DNA from: a virus
IMG/VR virus record: IMGVR_UViG_3300050011_000089
Coordinates: 1-31,905 of that record
DNA length: 31,905 nucleotides
Reading direction: 5' to 3' (one strand)
Part shown: piece by piece, positions 29,637 to 31,905 of the stretch
Position numbering within the stretch: position 1 is the stretch's first letter
Layout: each line of letters opens with the position of its first letter
Notes under the pieces: model-generated
Seen by the model: the letters and a program-made list of their open reading frames with translations, nothing else
Told to the model about the DNA's origin: nothing
Databases searched by the model: none
Translations under genes and position numbers: made by a program

Positions 29637-30008
29637 CGCAGCTGCAGCCGGAGCCGTGGCCCTGGGCTGAACGGCAGCGGCGTCCCGGCCGGGGTCACCA
29701 TCTCCCCCGCGTGGGGTCGGAACGTGTAGGTCGTTCCCTGGCTGGCGTAACTCGCTTGGCTCAACGGGCGGGGTGGCCCGTCCAGCGCCGGCTCCCACCA
29801 CGGATCGGTCGACGCGGCCATACTGGATCACTCCGCGAGGGTAGCGAGGATCAGGCAGGAACCCGCGGCGCTCGAGCAGCCCGTCCTCGACCAGGAGGCA
29901 CAAGTGCGCGCAGGCAATCGAGACCGTCCGTCCGATGATCATCGCCACCGCGAGGCTCGTCGTCGCCCCGGCATCGATCGCCGACAGGATCTCCGCGCGG
30001 ACCGTCAG
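29307..30008 (-). CDS. Winged-helix protein frame, probable CTG start overlapping terL stop
   Basis: After the terminase stop, a frame with G/C-rich third positions encodes a clear winged-helix domain: RAEILSAIDAGATTSLAVAM (about residues 4-23), a recognition-helix region VSIACAHLCLLVEDGLLERR and a wing near GVIQYGRV. Downstream the frame has no stop until 29307, but coding bias shifts to the 81-residue frame after about 29810. The start is unclear. The terminase stop overlaps a CTG as CTGA, with GGCGGAGGAG 5 nt upstream; a GTG at 30053 is the alternative. The domain could bind DNA as a regulator or replace a missing small terminase, both inference. Confidence 0.5.
   Translation of the reverse strand: MTVRAEILSAIDAGATTSLAVAMIIGRTVSIACAHLCLLVEDGLLERRGFLPDPRYPRGVIQYGRVDRSVVGAGAGRATPPVEPSELRQPGNDLHVPTPRGGDGDPGRDAAAVQPRATAPAAAAVDAGPPAHRPHGSGRRRRRVTWSRCRRCGCKKPRLGDRKHATFLCLACYRSNPDRRAWPDPPAAAPPPPSSVDLDAPTVTYDGQVFEQRWHGGPGLTTRAGNSPLRLNV
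29576..29821 (-). CDS. Small beta-rich protein, 81 aa (nested)
   Basis: The ATG at 29821 is preceded by GGAG at suitable distance. The third codon positions are strongly G/C-biased in this frame and not in the overlapping long frame, so this is the coding frame here. The product begins MAASTDPWWEPALDGPPRPL and continues with SYASQGTTYTFRPHAGEMVT, FSPGPRLRLQLRWTRDRR and LTARMVLAAVGAA, a compact beta-type pattern. No family is recognised. It occupies the gap between the winged-helix and zinc-ribbon sections, which share another frame. Confidence 0.65.
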   Translation of the reverse strand: MAASTDPWWEPALDGPPRPLSQASYASQGTTYTFRPHAGEMVTPAGTPLPFSPGPRLRLQLRWTRDRRLTARMVLAAVGAA

Positions 30009-31609
30009 GACGACTCCTCCGCCTTCTTTTTCTTCGCCGCCTGCGCTTTCCACATCTCGAGGACGTTGCTCGTGCTCGACTGGTAGTGCAGCAGCGCCAG
30101 CGTCAGCATCGACACGTCGTCGTCGTGGCCCCACTTCGGGTACCCGCAGACCTCCGCGAGGAAGTCCTCGATCCACGGCGCGATCTCGGGATGGGGCAGC
30201 CAGACGTTGCCGCTCTCGATCGACGGACTCGTGGCCGCGAGGCGCGAGTCGAGGTTGCCCAACCGCGCCGGCGGCACCCCGATCAAACCGCTGATTTTCC
30301 CCTTCAACGTGCTGATGACGGCGGGGCCATTCGCCGCGTCCTCGATCAGCTTCCGGGCGGTCATCGGGTACGCGGCGCTGACGGTCTCGATGGCCTTGAG
30401 CGTGGCGGGAAAGTCGAGGCGGTCCTTGACGCGGTGGATAAGGTAGATGTTCGCGCCGTGCCGCCCGAAGACGCCGCCGCTGACGTAGTCACTCGTGCTG
30501 AGGTCCTTGAACGTCAGGTCCCAGCTCTGCAGCCAGTCGGTGAGGGCGTCCGGGCGCACCGGCACGGGCCCCTCGCTCGTCGTGAGCGGGCGATCTTTCG
30601 TCGTGTAGAACTGGAACCACTTCCGTTGCACAAAGGCGCCCTCCGCGGGAATCGGCCGCTGCTGATGCTGGCCCTGCCAGCCGAAGCTGCCGAGCTTCGC
30701 CTTCAGGGAGCCGCGGACCGGCACGTCGGCCGTCCCGATGCGGCCGGTGTCCTCGTCGAAGCCGTAGAGCACTTTGGGATCGAAGACCGTCGGCCAGAGG
30801 AGCTCGCCGGGCTGCTGACGCGGGTCCTCGAAGAATAGTCGGCCCTGCAGAAACACGCGGCAGCGCCGGTCCGGCTCGAACGCGCTCGGCAGGGCGAGAT
30901 GGACCCACCCCGCTTCGCGCAGCGCGTGGCCGGTGAGGTCCTGTTCGTTCAGCCGCTGCATGATGATCAGCCGGCGCCCGGTCTGGGGATTGTTCAAGCG
31001 CGAGGAGAGCACCTTGTCGTAAATGTAGACCGCGCGCTCGAGCGCCTTGATGTTGGCCGAATCGGAGATGTCGGTCGGATCGTCGACCACGAGCCAGTCG
31101 CCGCGCTTGCCGGTCGTCCCCTTGAAGCCGGCGCTCATCCGAAAGCCGCCGACCTGGTTCGAATAGTAGCTCTTGACGTTCTGGTCGCTCGCCATCATGA
31201 AGCGGTCGCCCCAGCGCGCCTGGTACCACGGATCGTCCATCAGCCGGCGCGCGCGGACGGCATCGCGGATCGGGTTCTCGACCGAGTAGCTCGTGAAGAG
31301 CATCCGGGTCTTCGGGCGCTGGCGCGGGCCCCACTCCCAGCTGGGGGCCATCACCGCGGCAATCATCGACTTGGCGTGGCCGGGCGGGATGTTGATGGCG
31401 AGCCGGACGAACGCGCCGTCGGCCCACGCCTGGATATGGTCGCAGCAGGCTTGCAGGTGCCAGTTATCGAGGAGCGGAGCCGGGTCGGCGTAGGGCCAAG
31501 CGGTTTTGAAGTAGTGGTACAGGGTGCGCTCGCAGGCGCGGGTGTCCTGCTCGTCGACGACGAGCGGGAGCCGGCCAGCGAAGGGCGGGGCGAGGGCCGC
31601 GTGGAGCAT
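30005..31609 (-). CDS. terL: Terminase large subunit (packaging ATPase and nuclease)
   Basis: This 534-residue protein packages DNA into the prohead and cuts the concatemer. The ATPase domain has Walker A PPGHAKS (75-81), Walker B LVVDDPTD (173-180) and coupling motif IIMQR (215-219). The RNase H-like nuclease shows its acidic residues in SWDLTFKD (362-369), LIEDAANG (421-428) and HDDDVSM (495-501). The C-terminus is a Lys/Glu-rich tail. The small terminase gene is not visible; it may lie right of the window or be unrecognised among the small neighbours. The start ATG at 31609 overlaps the upstream stop (TGATG). Confidence 0.96.
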   Translation of the reverse strand: MLHAALAPPFAGRLPLVVDEQDTRACERTLYHYFKTAWPYADPAPLLDNWHLQACCDHIQAWADGAFVRLAINIPPGHAKSMIAAVMAPSWEWGPRQRPKTRMLFTSYSVENPIRDAVRARRLMDDPWYQARWGDRFMMASDQNVKSYYSNQVGGFRMSAGFKGTTGKRGDWLVVDDPTDISDSANIKALERAVYIYDKVLSSRLNNPQTGRRLIIMQRLNEQDLTGHALREAGWVHLALPSAFEPDRRCRVFLQGRLFFEDPRQQPGELLWPTVFDPKVLYGFDEDTGRIGTADVPVRGSLKAKLGSFGWQGQHQQRPIPAEGAFVQRKWFQFYTTKDRPLTTSEGPVPVRPDALTDWLQSWDLTFKDLSTSDYVSGGVFGRHGANIYLIHRVKDRLDFPATLKAIETVSAAYPMTARKLIEDAANGPAVISTLKGKISGLIGVPPARLGNLDSRLAATSPSIESGNVWLPHPEIAPWIEDFLAEVCGYPKWGHDDDVSMLTLALLHYQSSTSNVLEMWKAQAAKKKKAEESS

Positions 31610-31758
31610 CAGAGAAACTCGTCGTCGTCGGGTTCGTCCTCCTCGTCGTCCGGGTCGTCGGGGGCCTCGAGGTCCTCGTCGCTGCCGCGGGCACAGTCGG
31701 GATCATGGCGATCCTCGGGCCACGCGCCGCACTCTGGGCAGCTGTCGTCGACGCTCAT
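31609..31758 (-). CDS. Tiny acidic protein with Cys/His cluster, 49 aa
   Basis: The product begins MSVDDSCPECGAWPEDRHDP and has C7, C10, H18 and C22, a possible zinc knuckle (C-x2-C-x7-H-x3-C). A long Asp/Glu-rich tail follows (EDLEAPDDPDDEEDEPDDDE). The gene is coupled by ATGA to the upstream tiny gene and by TGATG to the terminase. It may be a cofactor or regulator of packaging, inferred only from position. Confidence 0.6.
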   Translation of the reverse strand: MSVDDSCPECGAWPEDRHDPDCARGSDEDLEAPDDPDDEEDEPDDDEFL

Positions 31759-31898
31759 TTCAGGGTCTCGATCGCGGCCTGAATGGTCGCGCGCGCGCTC
31801 GGGCTGACGTCGCCGGCCGGACTCGTGTAGCTGACGCTCCGGTACGGCGTGCCGCCGCTGACTATCAGCTGAAAGAGCGCAGGGCGGTTCGCCGGCAT
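31755..31898 (-). CDS. Tiny hypothetical protein, 47 aa, near right edge
   Basis: Starting at the ATG 31898, the 47-residue product reads MPANRPALFQLIVSGGTPYR and continues with VSYTSPAGDVSPSARATIQA, ending in a helix-like TIQAAIETLK. Its stop overlaps the next start (ATGA). The upstream edge is at 31905, so a longer N-terminus or a missed start cannot be excluded. No family is recognised. Confidence 0.5.
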   Translation of the reverse strand: MPANRPALFQLIVSGGTPYRSVSYTSPAGDVSPSARATIQAAIETLK

Positions 31899-31905
31899 CG
31901 CGCGC

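Noticed and set aside
1-31905. CRISPR array, tRNA genes, IS elements, attachment sites
   Set aside because: No regular direct repeats with spacers, no cloverleaf pattern, no transposase or integrase signature, and no flanking repeat was found by reading the window.

Overview
The window is a GC-rich segment of a tailed-phage genome (or an intact-looking prophage). The morphology is most likely a siphovirus: there is a large terminase, portal, MuF-like protein, prohead protease, major capsid protein, connector set, tail tube, frameshifted tail assembly chaperone and an 841-residue tape measure, but no sheath or contractile baseplate gene. I see no integrase, tRNA gene, IS element or CRISPR array. 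Signal peptides ending in AxA, a lipobox and the lysis gene set point to a Gram-negative host, not identifiable further from the sequence.

Almost everything is on the minus strand, so genes are read from the right edge to the left. From right to left: two tiny proteins, the large terminase, a winged-helix / nested small-gene cluster, portal, several small head-region proteins, an Ala/Gly-rich 22-residue-repeat protein, MuF-like protein, XkdF-like protease fused to a scaffold-like tail, and the major capsid protein (about 31.9 to 20.6 kb). Next come three proteins with N-terminal export signals, a small head protein, the head-tail connectors and the tail tube (20.4 to 14.7 kb). A 161-bp non-coding gap follows, with strong secondary structure and a perfect 16-bp palindrome identical to a known bacterial parS (ParB-binding) sequence. 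Left of it are the tail assembly chaperone with an A8 slippery site and a start-less downstream frame, the tape measure, minor tail proteins and a fibre-like protein (14.6 to 7.5 kb). The lysis/surface block (7.45 to 3.4 kb) has small membrane proteins, a GH108-type lysozyme, a beta-trefoil plus TIM-barrel-like protein, and a membrane/lipoprotein fusion.

The left 3.4 kb is an early-type module: a two-gene plus-strand island divergent from a beta-class DNA methyltransferase, then a Cro/CI-like HTH protein, an unknown protein and a partial, probably recombination-associated protein running off the left edge.

Most genes are joined by ATGA, GTGA or TGATG overlaps, which suggests translational coupling in long polycistronic transcripts. 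The most unusual points are the parS-identical palindrome, the run of exported cysteine-paired proteins inside the head module, a beta domain shared by the tail tube and a connector, the hidden frameshift extension, and the nested genes after the terminase.
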